The notes beneath the pieces are model-generated. The model was given only the letters and a program-made list of their open reading frames with translations, did not search any database and was not told where the DNA came from. A stretch of 64,000 nt of DNA from Salipiger profundus (GTDB lineage Bacteria; Pseudomonadota; Alphaproteobacteria; Rhodobacterales; Rhodobacteraceae): contig NZ_CP014796.1 in assembly GCF_001969385.1 (NCBI RefSeq), forward strand, positions 4,233,501 to 4,297,500, read 5' to 3'. This document shows, piece after piece, positions 41,740 through 51,105 of the stretch. Each line of letters starts with the position of its first letter. The stretch's first letter is position 1. A program made the position numbers and the translations under genes.

Positions 41740-42738
41740 ATGATTGAACTGCGTCAACTACACCAATTGATCGCTATCGCCGAGTTTCGGAGCCTGCGCG
41801 CCGCCGCCGAAGCTCTGGATGTACAACAATCGACGCTAAGCCGCACCGTCCGCGCCATCGAGGATGAGCTCGGCGCGATACTTCTGGACAGGCGCCATAG
41901 CGGCGTCGAGCTCACTGAGGCCGGCCAGGCTTTCCTTCGCGAAGCCAAATCGGCGATCGAACTGCTCGAACGTGCGCAGCGACATGCCAGGCTTGCAGGT
42001 CGAGGAAAAACTGGAAGTCTGACGATCGGAATTCAGACCTCGTTGGGCACCGGCTTCCTCAAGGAACTACTCAGGCGATACGCGACCGCCCATCCCCAGG
42101 TTCTGCTCAGCGCAGTCGACGGCGCAACGAGAGAACATGTCAGGCTCGTCGCGGCGGGCTCTCTGGACATCGCCTTCGTGACCGATTGCGAGATCCCGGC
42201 GAACTGTGATCACGCACAGCTGTGGCAGGAAGAAGTCTTCGTTGTCACCTCGAAGACCCATGCACTGTCTGGCATGCCCGCTGTCAGTTGGTCCTCGATG
42301 CGGCACGAACGGGTCCTAGTAACCGTCGCCGCGCCAGGTCCCGAGGTCGAAACCTTTATTCGCAGCGTTCTGGCGGTCGAAGATGATTGCGGCTTCAAGG
42401 TCGATCGGATCGATGCGACCCAGGAGATGCTTCTGGATCTGGTCGCCCTGAACCAGGGCATTACGGTCGCCGTCTCCTCCTGGCAGCGACCGGATGATCG
42501 GGAACTTTCCTATCTTCCCGTGAACGAGCCCAAAAACAGCGTGGCTTTCAATGCAATCTGGAATCGAGCGAACGGCAATCCGGCGCTCCGGCGGCTCATA
42601 ACTGCCGCACATATCTGCGCCGGACGGCACCGCCGCGGCACGTCCGACTGGCTGTCAGCGCAACACTCCATCGGTCAGGACGGCATGTCGGGCCAACGAG
42701 TTGCCATGCCCTCCAAAGGGATCTCGCGCGATGGATAG
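41740..42738 (+). CDS. LysR family regulator
   Basis: A 332-residue LTTR. HTH: LRQLHQLIAIAEFRSLRAAAEALDVQQSTLSRTVRAIEDELGAILLDR, then an effector domain (GSLTIGIQTSLGTGFLKELLRRYATAHPQV). The last ~30 residues, after about position 300, are basic and not family-like. Its end overlaps the start of the TPR-methyltransferase gene by 8 nt. Its own palindrome upstream suggests autoregulation. Confidence 0.87.
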   Translation: MIELRQLHQLIAIAEFRSLRAAAEALDVQQSTLSRTVRAIEDELGAILLDRRHSGVELTEAGQAFLREAKSAIELLERAQRHARLAGRGKTGSLTIGIQTSLGTGFLKELLRRYATAHPQVLLSAVDGATREHVRLVAAGSLDIAFVTDCEIPANCDHAQLWQEEVFVVTSKTHALSGMPAVSWSSMRHERVLVTVAAPGPEVETFIRSVLAVEDDCGFKVDRIDATQEMLLDLVALNQGITVAVSSWQRPDDRELSYLPVNEPKNSVAFNAIWNRANGNPALRRLITAAHICAGRHRRGTSDWLSAQHSIGQDGMSGQRVAMPSKGISRDG

Positions 42739-44101
42739 TATCAAGCGTTACCTTACCGCCGAAGCTCTGAACGCCTATGCCGCCGGACGCTACTCAGCGG
42801 CGGAAACCGTCTGCGTGCGCACTCTCATGGATTACCCTAACGACCCGGACCTGCTCCACCTGCTTGGGCTCGCGCGACTTGCTCATGGTAGCATCACTGC
42901 GGCGATCGAGGCCCTTGAGGCCGCCTGCGTACATGCACCGGTACCCTCGCCGGAAGCTTACAACAATCTCGGCATAGCTCTGCGCAAGGGGCAGCGGCCT
43001 GAAGACGCAATTGCGGCCTTCAGGAAGGCCATCGAAACACGGTCCGGATATGCGGAAGCGATGTACAATTTGGCTGTCACCTCAATGGATCTGGCCGATT
43101 TTGCTACTGCAGCCGACCTTCTCGCCGAAGTCACCGCTGCCAGTCCTGAAGATGCGCGGGCGCATTTCGCTTTGGCAGACGCTTTAATCGCCCTGAACGA
43201 TCTTGACGCGGCAGCTCTGTCATTGCGTCGCTACCTGCGTCTCGCCCCCGGAGACGAGCAAGGCGCTGAACTGCTTCTTGCATTCATTGGCAAGGGGGCA
43301 GTTCCAGCTAGCGCATCCCCCGCCTTTCTGCGCGACCTCTACCGACGAAAGGCGAAGAATTGGGACCTGGTCCCAGGCTATTTCGCGCATCGTCACGTCC
43401 TGGATGCCGTTCTCCGCCACGCTTCCCCGCCCTTCCTCTCGGCCCTCGATGTTGGATGTGGCACAGGTCTCTCCGGCGCCGGGGTCCGCGCGATGACCCA
43501 GCACATGGCGGGTGTCGACGTCTCACCGGACATGCTTGAGGGCGCCCGCGCGAAGGGCATCTATGACGTCCTGCACGAGGATGATCTGCTTTCTTTCCTG
43601 ACCCGGCATCCAGACCGCTTTGACCTGATCGTCTCGACGGCGGCACTCATCCATTTCGGAGACCTGAACGCCGTCCTCGAAGCAGTGTGGCTGGCCCTTC
43701 GGCGGGAAGGAACATTCGCTTTCACCACGTATTCATATGACGGTTCCGACCCAACAGCCTTTGGTGCATCGAGCTATCGGGAACTCGCAAAGGCGGGATG
43801 TTTTGCGCATGGCAGCGCCTACCTGGCCGACTTATCCAAAACCTGCGGTTTCGAGATCTGCGAAGTCAGCGAGATCATCCATGAGCAAAGCTCCACGCAG
43901 AAAATCCCGGGTTTCGTCGCAGTGCTGCGCAAGAGAACCGCAACACCGTGCACACTCGAGCCAGGTACGACCCTGAGACGGCATACTTCTCAGCCAAATG
44001 AAGGATCGGCGTTTCCCAAACCTCTTCGAAGAGCTGTTCCCGAGAAACTTCAAAGCGGCCATCTGGTCTGCTCAACGGGGGTGGCTTGCTGGTCATTCTA
44101 G
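42731..44101 (+). CDS. TPR-SAM methyltransferase with a chimeric C-terminal tail
   Basis: A 456-residue protein. Residues of about 1-190 are TPR repeats (AYNNLGIALRKGQRPEDAIAAFRKAIE, AMYNLAVTSMDLADFATAADLL). Residues of about 215-405 are a class I methyltransferase with motif I SALDVGCGTGLSGAGV and MAGVDVSPDMLEGARAKG. The natural end appears to be FVAVLRKR near 43937. The next ~55 residues are encoded by the antisense of the duplicated 167-bp repeat and are probably meaningless. The true stop codon was likely lost when that repeat was placed here. The methylation target is unknown. Confidence 0.85.
   Translation: MDSIKRYLTAEALNAYAAGRYSAAETVCVRTLMDYPNDPDLLHLLGLARLAHGSITAAIEALEAACVHAPVPSPEAYNNLGIALRKGQRPEDAIAAFRKAIETRSGYAEAMYNLAVTSMDLADFATAADLLAEVTAASPEDARAHFALADALIALNDLDAAALSLRRYLRLAPGDEQGAELLLAFIGKGAVPASASPAFLRDLYRRKAKNWDLVPGYFAHRHVLDAVLRHASPPFLSALDVGCGTGLSGAGVRAMTQHMAGVDVSPDMLEGARAKGIYDVLHEDDLLSFLTRHPDRFDLIVSTAALIHFGDLNAVLEAVWLALRREGTFAFTTYSYDGSDPTAFGASSYRELAKAGCFAHGSAYLADLSKTCGFEICEVSEIIHEQSSTQKIPGFVAVLRKRTATPCTLEPGTTLRRHTSQPNEGSAFPKPLRRAVPEKLQSGHLVCSTGVACWSF
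43944..44096 (-). pseudogene. Fragment of the HTH-like gene (duplicate of the 8546-9865 5' end)
   Basis: On the minus strand it encodes the first ~51 residues of a close relative of the HTH-like protein (REQLFEEVWETPILHLAEKY), then runs straight into the antisense of the methyltransferase gene. Only the 5' end of the gene exists here, so it is a non-functional fragment. Confidence 0.85.
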
Positions 44102-44110
44102 TTCGCTTCC
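43944..44110. repeat. 167-bp direct repeat, copy 2
   Basis: Ungapped match to 9713-9879 with seven mismatches. Six of them cluster in a 25-nt stretch, so the copies come from related but not identical genes, or a small part has been converted. Confidence 0.9.
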
Positions 44111-44496
44111 GATCAGGGGGCCCCACGCGATGTCGGTATGCCGGTCGAAAAAATGATCGTATCAGATGAAGCAATCTGCATCCCGATTTTGCCACCGCGC
44201 TGCGAGTAGCCGATTACCGGCTCAGAGCAGATTTCCTCGTCCTTGCTCCGCCGTCGTTCTCAAGTCCCCCAGACTGAAACGAAAGAACAACTGCAACAAT
44301 CAACCCAAGGGCCCCAATCACATAGAAATTCATCCATCCAATCATAGGCGCAATGGTAAGTCTATGTGCTTGATATTTCGTCATTTTTCTAGTAGTATCA
44401 ACTCATTGCGCGGCGGCGTGTGCACTCTAATTTACGACCCAATACGCCCCTTTTCGCCACGTTTCGACCGCGCACTGCACACATAGAGCACACGAA
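44111..44496. other. Intergenic, upstream of the second integrase
   Basis: 386 bases, A/T-richer than the surroundings. No supported gene or RNA. It is likely to hold the integrase promoter and perhaps its attachment site, but I see no tRNA fragment here. Confidence 0.5.
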
Positions 44497-45552
44497 ATGG
44501 CGACCATATCAAAGCTTCCTTCGGGCTCCTGGCGAGTCCAGGTCAGACGCAAAGGGCACTACATCAGTGAATCCTTCCTGCGCCGCGGTGACGCGGAGCT
44601 TTGGGCGCGGACCATTGAGGGCAAGATCGATCGGGGGGAACCTATACACACTCGCGTTGCCACGGCCAAGACATTCGGAGACCTCATCGATCTTCACAGA
44701 GCGGATCTGGCGGAAGTCGGGAGAACGCTCGGCAGGTCGAAAGCCGCGAGCCTGGATTTTCTTGCGCTACGCCTCGGGGCGTTGAAACCCGCCGAGCTCG
44801 GCCGGGAAAAGCTCGTCGAGTTCGGTCGTCAGCGCGCCAAAGAAGGGGCCGGCCCGGTAACGGTTGGCATCGACCTCGGATACATCAAGACGATCCTTTC
44901 GCATGCTGCCGCCGTTCACGGCATCATCGCACCAACCGAAGGAGTCGATCTCGCTCGGATTGCGCTCACCCGGCTCGGACTGGTGGGCAAAGGCAACGAA
45001 CGGGATCGTCGGCCGAGCGAAGAGGAGATCGACGCGATCCTGAAGGCGCTTGAAAGCAACCCACGACAGTTCATCCCCATAGCGCGCGTCGTTCGTTTCG
45101 CCATCGCGACGGCCATGCGACAAGATGAAATCTCTCGGGCGCGATGGGAAGACTACAACCCTCGAACCAAAATGCTGCTCATCCGGGACCGCAAAGACCC
45201 TCGCCGCAAGACGGGCAACGACCAACGCATCCCTCTGCTTTCGGTTTCCGGTTACGACCCCTGTGCGTTGATCGAAGAACAACGTGCACTGGTGGGCAGT
45301 CGCGGCAGAATCTTCCCTTACAACGGACGCTCAATCGGCACGGCATTCCGCCGGGTCTGCCGCACCCTGGGCATCGAGGATTTGCATTTTCATGATCTGC
45401 GCCACGAAGCGACCGGTCGACTGTTCGAGGCAGGCTTCACCATTGAACAGGTTGCCCTTGTCACCGGGCACAAGGACTGGAAAATGCTGCGCCGCTACAC
45501 CCACATCCGCCCGGAGGGTCTCCATGCGCTCGCGGCAAGTAGGGTCGCCTAG
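44497..45552 (+). CDS. Tyrosine recombinase / phage-type integrase
   Basis: A 351-residue integrase. The N-terminal arm-binding segment is MATISKLPSGSWRVQVRRKG, followed by a core-binding domain and a catalytic domain with Arg in ATAMRQDEISRARWED, HDLRHEATGRLF, TGHKDWKMLRRY with the GH box and the tyrosine in RRYTHIRPEG. All catalytic residues are present. It differs in family from the integrase at 5729. It sits between the chimeric junction at 44.1 kb and the stress-related gene block, so it probably mobilised or marks the left boundary of that block. Confidence 0.9.
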   Translation: MATISKLPSGSWRVQVRRKGHYISESFLRRGDAELWARTIEGKIDRGEPIHTRVATAKTFGDLIDLHRADLAEVGRTLGRSKAASLDFLALRLGALKPAELGREKLVEFGRQRAKEGAGPVTVGIDLGYIKTILSHAAAVHGIIAPTEGVDLARIALTRLGLVGKGNERDRRPSEEEIDAILKALESNPRQFIPIARVVRFAIATAMRQDEISRARWEDYNPRTKMLLIRDRKDPRRKTGNDQRIPLLSVSGYDPCALIEEQRALVGSRGRIFPYNGRSIGTAFRRVCRTLGIEDLHFHDLRHEATGRLFEAGFTIEQVALVTGHKDWKMLRRYTHIRPEGLHALAASRVA

Positions 45553-45625
45553 CCTTAGCACATCTGGAAATGACCTCTGGTGGCTCCCATTGCCCCAATC
45601 TCGGCATACATAGTGCCCCCACCGA

Positions 45626-45931
45626 TCATTCCCCCGTCGCGCCGTGCCAGGGGAACGGCACCGTATGGCCGCTTTCTTCGAAACGACGCTCGAAATCCTG
45701 GGCGACCTCCTCCACCGTGATCGCAGCGAATTGGGCCAGCAGCCGTGCCTCGGCCTCCGCCAGCGTCGCGTCGAGCCGCGCGTTGACCGCCTGCTCGACC
45801 AGACAGGGCGACGGATCCGCCTGCGGTCCAATGTTAAACAGCGGCGGGTGGCCGCCCCCTTCGTAGACTGTGAACAGGCATGGAACCAGCATCATGTTGG
45901 CGGCCACCGCGCCGACCACGGACCGAAGCAT
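45626..45931 (-). CDS. Hypothetical protein
   Basis: The frame encodes a coherent acidic C-terminal part (VEQAVNARLDATLAEAEARLLAQFAA, probable helix, then FERRFEESGHTVPFPWHG). I do not recognise a family. The start is uncertain: ATG 45931, or ATG 45895 just before MLVPCLFTVYEGGG. The open frame continues upstream to 46183 but that part looks random. Confidence 0.45.
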   Translation of the reverse strand: MLRSVVGAVAANMMLVPCLFTVYEGGGHPPLFNIGPQADPSPCLVEQAVNARLDATLAEAEARLLAQFAAITVEEVAQDFERRFEESGHTVPFPWHGATGE

Positions 45932-46212
45932 GCACCCGGGTCGATCGCAAAAGAAGGCCGCCGAACAGGGAAACCGATCAACGCCTATAAGGACAAAACC
46001 GCGGTTAGGCGGGGCATTCGACCTGCGCGAAAACTCTTGACTGGAACGCCCCCATTTCCAAAGTCCTGACTCTACAACACCGCTCGACCGCATAACGCTT
46101 TTGGATATAGCGCTCTTGGATATCGGACACCGGCACCGGAGACCTTCATCCGCATAGATCGGAGGCCGACCATGCATTAGCATTTAACCCGGAACCACTC
46201 GATGGGGTCAAC

Positions 46213-47277
46213 TCACGATCGGTTCGTTAATCTGACCAAGCGTCCCTCGTTGGTCACCTCCAGTTCATATCTGCCACACGCTTGGACAGCAAAAGCCTTC
46301 ATGAGTTTCGTTCCGATCCCGGTGGAAGCAACGGGGATAGTTTCAGCGCTACCTACCCCGTCATCAGCTATCTCCAGAAGCCAGCCATGCCCGTTTCCTT
46401 CAAAGCGAACGGTAACCGTTCCGGCACGACCCTCCGGAAACGCGTATTTCGCGCAATTCGTGAGGGCTTCATTCGCAAAGAGCCCGATTGCGACCGCGAC
46501 CTCACGGGGCAATTCGTATTCCTCCGTTTCAACAACGACGCTGATATTGTCGCCAAACAGAGCTTGTCCGCTCTTCGACACGATGTCGTTGAGGTAAGGC
46601 TGCATGGCAACGACCGCGCCCTCGCCCTGGGTTTCCGCGAGATTAGCATAGGCTTGCGCGAAGGAGTGTAGACGGCCGATCGCTTGGTCGAGGGATTGTC
46701 GGTGAGATTCATGTCCCTCCCCTCGTTTCTGCTGCTGGAGGAGGCTCACTGCGAGGGCGAAGTTGTTTTTCGTCCGGTGGTCTAATTCCTGAAGTAGAAC
46801 ATTTCGCCTCTCGATCTCCTTGTCACGTTCACCGATCGCAGACTGGACGGCGCGTCGAAATGTATCTGCGAAAACGAGGACAATGAGCGCCGCGCTCGCG
46901 TTGATCGCGACCCGTGCCGGATCGGTCGAGACCTCAAAATAGAACGAATGCGCCGTCGGCAATACGAAGAACCACGCCCATAAGAAGCTCAGCCCGAACG
47001 CTGCGATCCCCGCTTGCCAATGGCCGTAAAGCGTTGCGAGGAGAACGGTCGGATAGACCAATGCGAACGGACCGGCGGTCGGAACAACCACGTCCAAAGC
47101 ACTGCGCAATCCAATCATGCCCACTGCAAAGGCGGCTCCGAACAGAAGTTGTGCGCCCAGCCTTGATGGACCTGGCTGGAACTCAGACACGAAGTCGTAT
47201 TTGGCCAGACGTTTCACGCCCGTTCGTTCCCGAATGATGCGATGTGAATCTGCATAAGATGTCGCAAGTGGCCCCAC
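46213..47277 (-). CDS. Membrane sensor histidine kinase, HisKA_2 type
   Basis: A 354-residue kinase. Residues of about 35-125 contain three to four membrane helices of the DUF4118/KdpD-like type. Then a HisKA_2 dimerisation helix has the phospho-acceptor histidine in LLQELDHRTKNNFALAVSLLQ, and the HATPase_c domain has N box ANEALTNCAKYAFPEGRAG and G1 EIADDGVGSAE. HisKA_2 kinases in alphaproteobacteria commonly feed the general stress response (PhyR/EcfG). No response regulator is nearby. It is divergent from the glycosyltransferase operon and may control it. Confidence 0.88.
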   Translation of the reverse strand: MGPLATSYADSHRIIRERTGVKRLAKYDFVSEFQPGPSRLGAQLLFGAAFAVGMIGLRSALDVVVPTAGPFALVYPTVLLATLYGHWQAGIAAFGLSFLWAWFFVLPTAHSFYFEVSTDPARVAINASAALIVLVFADTFRRAVQSAIGERDKEIERRNVLLQELDHRTKNNFALAVSLLQQQKRGEGHESHRQSLDQAIGRLHSFAQAYANLAETQGEGAVVAMQPYLNDIVSKSGQALFGDNISVVVETEEYELPREVAVAIGLFANEALTNCAKYAFPEGRAGTVTVRFEGNGHGWLLEIADDGVGSAETIPVASTGIGTKLMKAFAVQACGRYELEVTNEGRLVRLTNRS

Positions 47278-47674
47278 TTCTTAACTCAAAACTCGCTGCT
47301 TGCCCGCGGTGACGCGACAGTATTCCAGTTCTGCCAACGGAGCCAAGCTGTTCACCACAGCGCTTGGTGGGTGGTCTCTACCAATCGCTGGGGTAGAGCG
47401 GTTCGTCACCCAAACGGCAAGTCGGTGAGGCGTCTGCCCTCACAGTAACCATAGGACGACACCGAGCATCAATGATCCTGCGCCGAAAAGGCCGGTTAGG
47501 CGCTGGGCCAGTGGCTTAGCGTTTCGGAAGGGTCAACGTTTGAAAACCGATAGTGCAGAGTCTCGCAAGGCCGCACCGACGACCCAACAAATGTTGGGGA
47601 AACAGTCAGTAGGCGAGCGGCCGCAAGCAGCTATGTTTCTCTTGCCACAGATGTCCCCATCAGGAGCACTAAGG
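47278..47674. other. Divergent intergenic region before the glycosyltransferase operon
   Basis: About 400 bases between the histidine kinase and the first GT gene. An in-frame extension of the GT gene reaches back to 47540 but lacks protein-like features. I looked for an EcfG-type promoter (GGAAC-N16/17-GTT) and saw no convincing match. Confidence 0.45.
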
Positions 47675-49123
47675 ATGGTCAGGCTGGACAGCCGAGCATT
47701 GTTTTTTGTTATCGTGACGCTGAGCCTAGTCTCGCCGGCGGTTGTTTTTTTACTTGTTGGTCTTGCGCTCTGTGGCCAGATCGGCTTGGTCCTTCTCTCT
47801 GTTTTGGCAAGCGCTACGACCTCAGGTCAGCCTAGCGACGGTCGCCCTTCGCATGCTCGAGGTCCTGCGCGCTTTTCGGTGCACATTGCGACCTATTGCG
47901 AGCCGGCACCTCTCGTCACACGCACACTCTTGGCATTGTCGGAGCAGACGGACGCGCCAGAATTCGAAGTCATCGTGCTAGACAACAATACGGCGGACCC
48001 GGCGCAATGGCGTCCTGTACAGGAACTCTGCCAGCGTCTGGGACGCCGTTTTCGGTTCTTCCATGAGGACAACGTGGCGGGTGCGAAAGCGGGTGCGCTG
48101 AACATCGCTCTCGCCCGAACGGATCCAGAGGCGACGCATGTCGTGGTTCTGGATGCCGATTATGAGGCCTCGCCAGGTTTCCTCGCCCTGGCGGCCGAGG
48201 AGATCGCGCGAAGCGATGACGATTTCATCCAATTTCCGCAGGCATATCGGAACACGGCCGAGCCGGCACGGGGGATCTCTCTGGAACTCGCGGACTATTT
48301 TCTACGCCATGCCCGCCAGGCCGACGGCGCCGGCGCCATGCTGCTCACCGGAACGCTCAGCGTCATCCGGCGGGACGCTCTCGTGGAAGCCGGCGGCTGG
48401 AACGACAAGACCCTGACCGAGGACGCCGAACTGGGACTGAGGCTCAGACGGCGGGGCTATAGGGGGCGATTTGTCGATCGGGTCGTTGGTCGCGGCATCA
48501 TGCCGCTCGACATGAGCGGCCTCGCCTCGCAGCGCTATCGCTGGGCGAGTGGGAACGTCCGCACCGCGATGAAAGGTTTTTCCGGCTTGAGTCTTCGGTC
48601 CGCGCTCCACGTCCTTTCCCAGCTGACCGCTTGGGCCAATTTCGGTTTGCCCCTGTCGGCAGGGCTTATCGGTGGTGGACTTGCGCTATCGCTCGGATTT
48701 CAGGGCGATTCCGTGCGGCCTATGATCTCCTTTTCCGGGGTGGGCATCCTGCTTGTTTATCTCTCTTCCACCCTTCCCCTGTTCGTCTCCACTGCACGAC
48801 GAGAGGGTGCGAACAGGCCGACAATTCTTGCCGCTTTGGCGGCAAGAGTGTCCTTGCTGGCTCCTTCGGCGCTCGGCACGATCGATGCTCTGCTGGGGTT
48901 GCAGCGTGGCTTCCGCCGCACACCGAAAGACGGCTGTGAAGCCTCCAAAGGTATGGGTGCGGTTCTGCCTGCCATGGCCGTCGGTGGCGTCCTGCTGCTG
49001 TTGGTACCCGGACTGCCAATTTCGGGATTAGTCGGCGGAGCGCTGCTGGCCCTGCCCTACCCGCTTTCACTCAGCACTCAAGCACGGCTTGCGGCCTACC
49101 GCGCGTCGCTTCGAGCATCCTAG
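47675..49123 (+). CDS. Processive family 2 glycosyltransferase (cellulose-synthase/NodC-like)
   Basis: A 482-residue membrane GT2. An N-terminal TM pair (FFVIVTLSLVSPAVVFLLVGLAL) is followed by a cytosolic GT-A domain with IATYCEPAPLVTRTLLAL, VIVLDNNTAD, HVVVLDADYEASPGFL (the D-x-D), TEDAELGLRLRRRGY (catalytic Asp) and the processive-enzyme signature SQRYRWASGN (Q-x-x-R-W). Four to five C-terminal helices follow. Such enzymes polymerise and extrude beta-linked sugars (cellulose, chitin oligomers, hyaluronan). The ATG at 47675 follows CAGGAG. It is the first gene of an eight-gene operon. Confidence 0.87.
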   Translation: MVRLDSRALFFVIVTLSLVSPAVVFLLVGLALCGQIGLVLLSVLASATTSGQPSDGRPSHARGPARFSVHIATYCEPAPLVTRTLLALSEQTDAPEFEVIVLDNNTADPAQWRPVQELCQRLGRRFRFFHEDNVAGAKAGALNIALARTDPEATHVVVLDADYEASPGFLALAAEEIARSDDDFIQFPQAYRNTAEPARGISLELADYFLRHARQADGAGAMLLTGTLSVIRRDALVEAGGWNDKTLTEDAELGLRLRRRGYRGRFVDRVVGRGIMPLDMSGLASQRYRWASGNVRTAMKGFSGLSLRSALHVLSQLTAWANFGLPLSAGLIGGGLALSLGFQGDSVRPMISFSGVGILLVYLSSTLPLFVSTARREGANRPTILAALAARVSLLAPSALGTIDALLGLQRGFRRTPKDGCEASKGMGAVLPAMAVGGVLLLLVPGLPISGLVGGALLALPYPLSLSTQARLAAYRASLRAS

Positions 49124-49132
49124 GAGACCGTC

Positions 49133-50047
49133 ATGCTTCCCCACGTCACCATTGTCATTCCGACTTACAATCGCGCGCACAATCTGTCTTTGGCGATCGA
49201 AGCGGGGCTCGGGCAGTCACATCCGGCGACGACCGTCATGGTCGTCGATGATGGCTCGACCGACGCGACAGAGGAGGTGATCGCACGCTTCGCGGACCAT
49301 CCCCGGTTCGTGGGTGTGAGACTCGCATCCAACGTCGGCACGGCCCAAGCCAAGAATGTCGCTATCGTCCTGTCGCAAGGCGATGCCGTGACGTTCCATG
49401 ATTCCGATGACGTTCCGCACAGGGACAAGGTGATGCGTCAGGCGCGTGTCATCGGGAATGAGAGCATCGGGGCCCATCCATGCCTGAACTGGCGATTGGC
49501 CGGGCGCGAGACGGAAACACAGATACAGGTCGGCGCGGTCTTCACCCATCACGAACTGATCCTTCCGAACGGCGAACGGGTCGAAATTCGCCGCACTTTG
49601 TCAATTGTCGACGACTTCTTTCCGAATTTGCAGATGGCTGCCGGCGTTCCCGGCGACTGGACACACGTCAATTCGGGGCTCTTCCATCGTTCCGTGTTCG
49701 ATCAGCTCGGCGGGTTTTCCGATTGCATCGAAGAAGACCGGGAGTTCCGCAACCGGCTCATCATGGCGGGCGAGGTCATCTGGGTGATCCCGGAAATTCT
49801 GCTGACCAAGATCGAAACCCCGGACAGCCTCACACAGCAGGGCGCCACCGACTATGACAGTCACCGCCGACTGGCGGACAGAAAACGTGTGTGGGATGTA
49901 GTCGAGCGATGGTTTGCTACACGCGAGATAGCGCCGGTGCCGATCGACCTCTCGGGTGTCCAGATAGGCTCTTGCACCAACCCCGATCTTTGCAATCCTG
50001 AATGGTTGGAGCGCCTTCAGCTTCGGCGGGTGGAGGAGGTTGCGTGA
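49133..50047 (+). CDS. Family 2 glycosyltransferase
   Basis: A 304-residue soluble GT2. N-terminus VTIVIPTYNRAHNLSLAIEAGL, nucleotide-binding VMVVDDGSTDATEEVI, D-x-D in AVTFHDSDDVPHRDKVMRQA, and a catalytic-type EEDREFRNRLIMAGE. It probably adds a single sugar from a UDP- or GDP-sugar. It starts 9 nt after the processive GT stop, preceded by TAGGAGA, and its stop overlaps the next start (GTGA). Confidence 0.88.
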   Translation: MLPHVTIVIPTYNRAHNLSLAIEAGLGQSHPATTVMVVDDGSTDATEEVIARFADHPRFVGVRLASNVGTAQAKNVAIVLSQGDAVTFHDSDDVPHRDKVMRQARVIGNESIGAHPCLNWRLAGRETETQIQVGAVFTHHELILPNGERVEIRRTLSIVDDFFPNLQMAAGVPGDWTHVNSGLFHRSVFDQLGGFSDCIEEDREFRNRLIMAGEVIWVIPEILLTKIETPDSLTQQGATDYDSHRRLADRKRVWDVVERWFATREIAPVPIDLSGVQIGSCTNPDLCNPEWLERLQLRRVEEVA

Positions 50048-51105
50048 GCGGTGGTGTAGCCTTCGTAGATCCGCTTGCGCCTCATCCCTATAGCGGCGTA
50101 CCGGGCGCTCTAACGGGCCTGGGCGGCACCGAAATGGCCTTGGTGAAGGTCTGCGAACGCCTTGCGCAAACCCGCCAAATCGTCGTGCATCAGCGGGTCC
50201 GCCAAAGTCTCGACGAGGTGGTAGCTGGCGTGCGCTATGCCGGGTTCGACGTCAAACGCCCTTTGGCGAATGAGCCCGCGACAATCGTCGTGATCAATTC
50301 CTGGAAGGTGGCGCTTAAACTTGCGCGGTCGCATCCTGAAGCGCGCGTTCTTTGCTGGTTGCATGTGTTTCCGGGCCGCCACAATCGGTCTTTCGCGGCG
50401 GAACTCAAAGCCGCCGACATTCAGATCGTCTGCGTTTCCAAGACCCATGCGGACTGGTTGAGACAATTCCTTGGCGCCGAAGCGCCATCAATCCGCTTCA
50501 TCTATAACCCGATAGCCGACCATTTGGCGCCTGACGACACCCCTCGCGATCCGGACCTGCTGCTCTTCGCCAGTTCGCCGCACAAGGGCCTGGGACAGGT
50601 TTTCCGACGCTTCGAGGCGCTTCGAGAGCGATTTCCGCACCTTAAGCTCGCCGTCGCGGATCCAGGCTATCTGGCCTGGCCCACCGGCCGGGTTCCGGCG
50701 GGCATCCGGCCTCTGGGACGGCTCGAGCATAGTGATCTCATCCGCTGGATGCGGCGCGCACTCTGCCTCTTCGCGCCCCAGGACGAGTTTGCCGAAACCT
50801 TCGGACTTGTGATCGCGGAAGCCAACGCCGTCGGTTGCCCCGGCCTGCTGCAGCGCGGCTTGGGGGCGAACGACGAGGTCGCCTCGGATTCAGGCCAGTG
50901 CATCGACACCAGTGATCCGGAGATGATCGCAGAACGCATTGCAAATTGGCGGACCGCCGAACCCGCATCTCCCAGCGCCCAGGCGCGTCCTGATTTTCGC
51001 CTCTCATCGGTGACCGCCCAGTGGTCGGCGCTGCTCGGAGGCAGACCCCTTCAACCAGTTCGTCCCGAACCATCGCGGACACACCCTGAAAGGATTGCCT
51101 CATGA
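50044..51105 (+). CDS. GT-B fold glycosyltransferase, family 4/1-like
   Basis: A 353-residue retaining-type glycosyltransferase. The N-terminal domain includes [29 protein letters not shown]. The C-terminal Rossmann domain has [19 protein letters not shown] and the nucleotide-sugar binding [22 protein letters not shown] (the E-x7-E motif). The GTG start at 50044 overlaps the previous stop by 4 nt; earlier in-frame starts run into that gene. Its stop overlaps the catalase start (ATGA). Confidence 0.86.
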   Translation: MSGGVAFVDPLAPHPYSGVPGALTGLGGTEMALVKVCERLAQTRQIVVHQRVRQSLDEVVAGVRYAGFDVKRPLANEPATIVVINSWKVALKLARSHPEARVLCWLHVFPGRHNRSFAAELKAADIQIVCVSKTHADWLRQFLGAEAPSIRFIYNPIADHLAPDDTPRDPDLLLFASSPHKGLGQVFRRFEALRERFPHLKLAVADPGYLAWPTGRVPAGIRPLGRLEHSDLIRWMRRALCLFAPQDEFAETFGLVIAEANAVGCPGLLQRGLGANDEVASDSGQCIDTSDPEMIAERIANWRTAEPASPSAQARPDFRLSSVTAQWSALLGGRPLQPVRPEPSRTHPERIAS

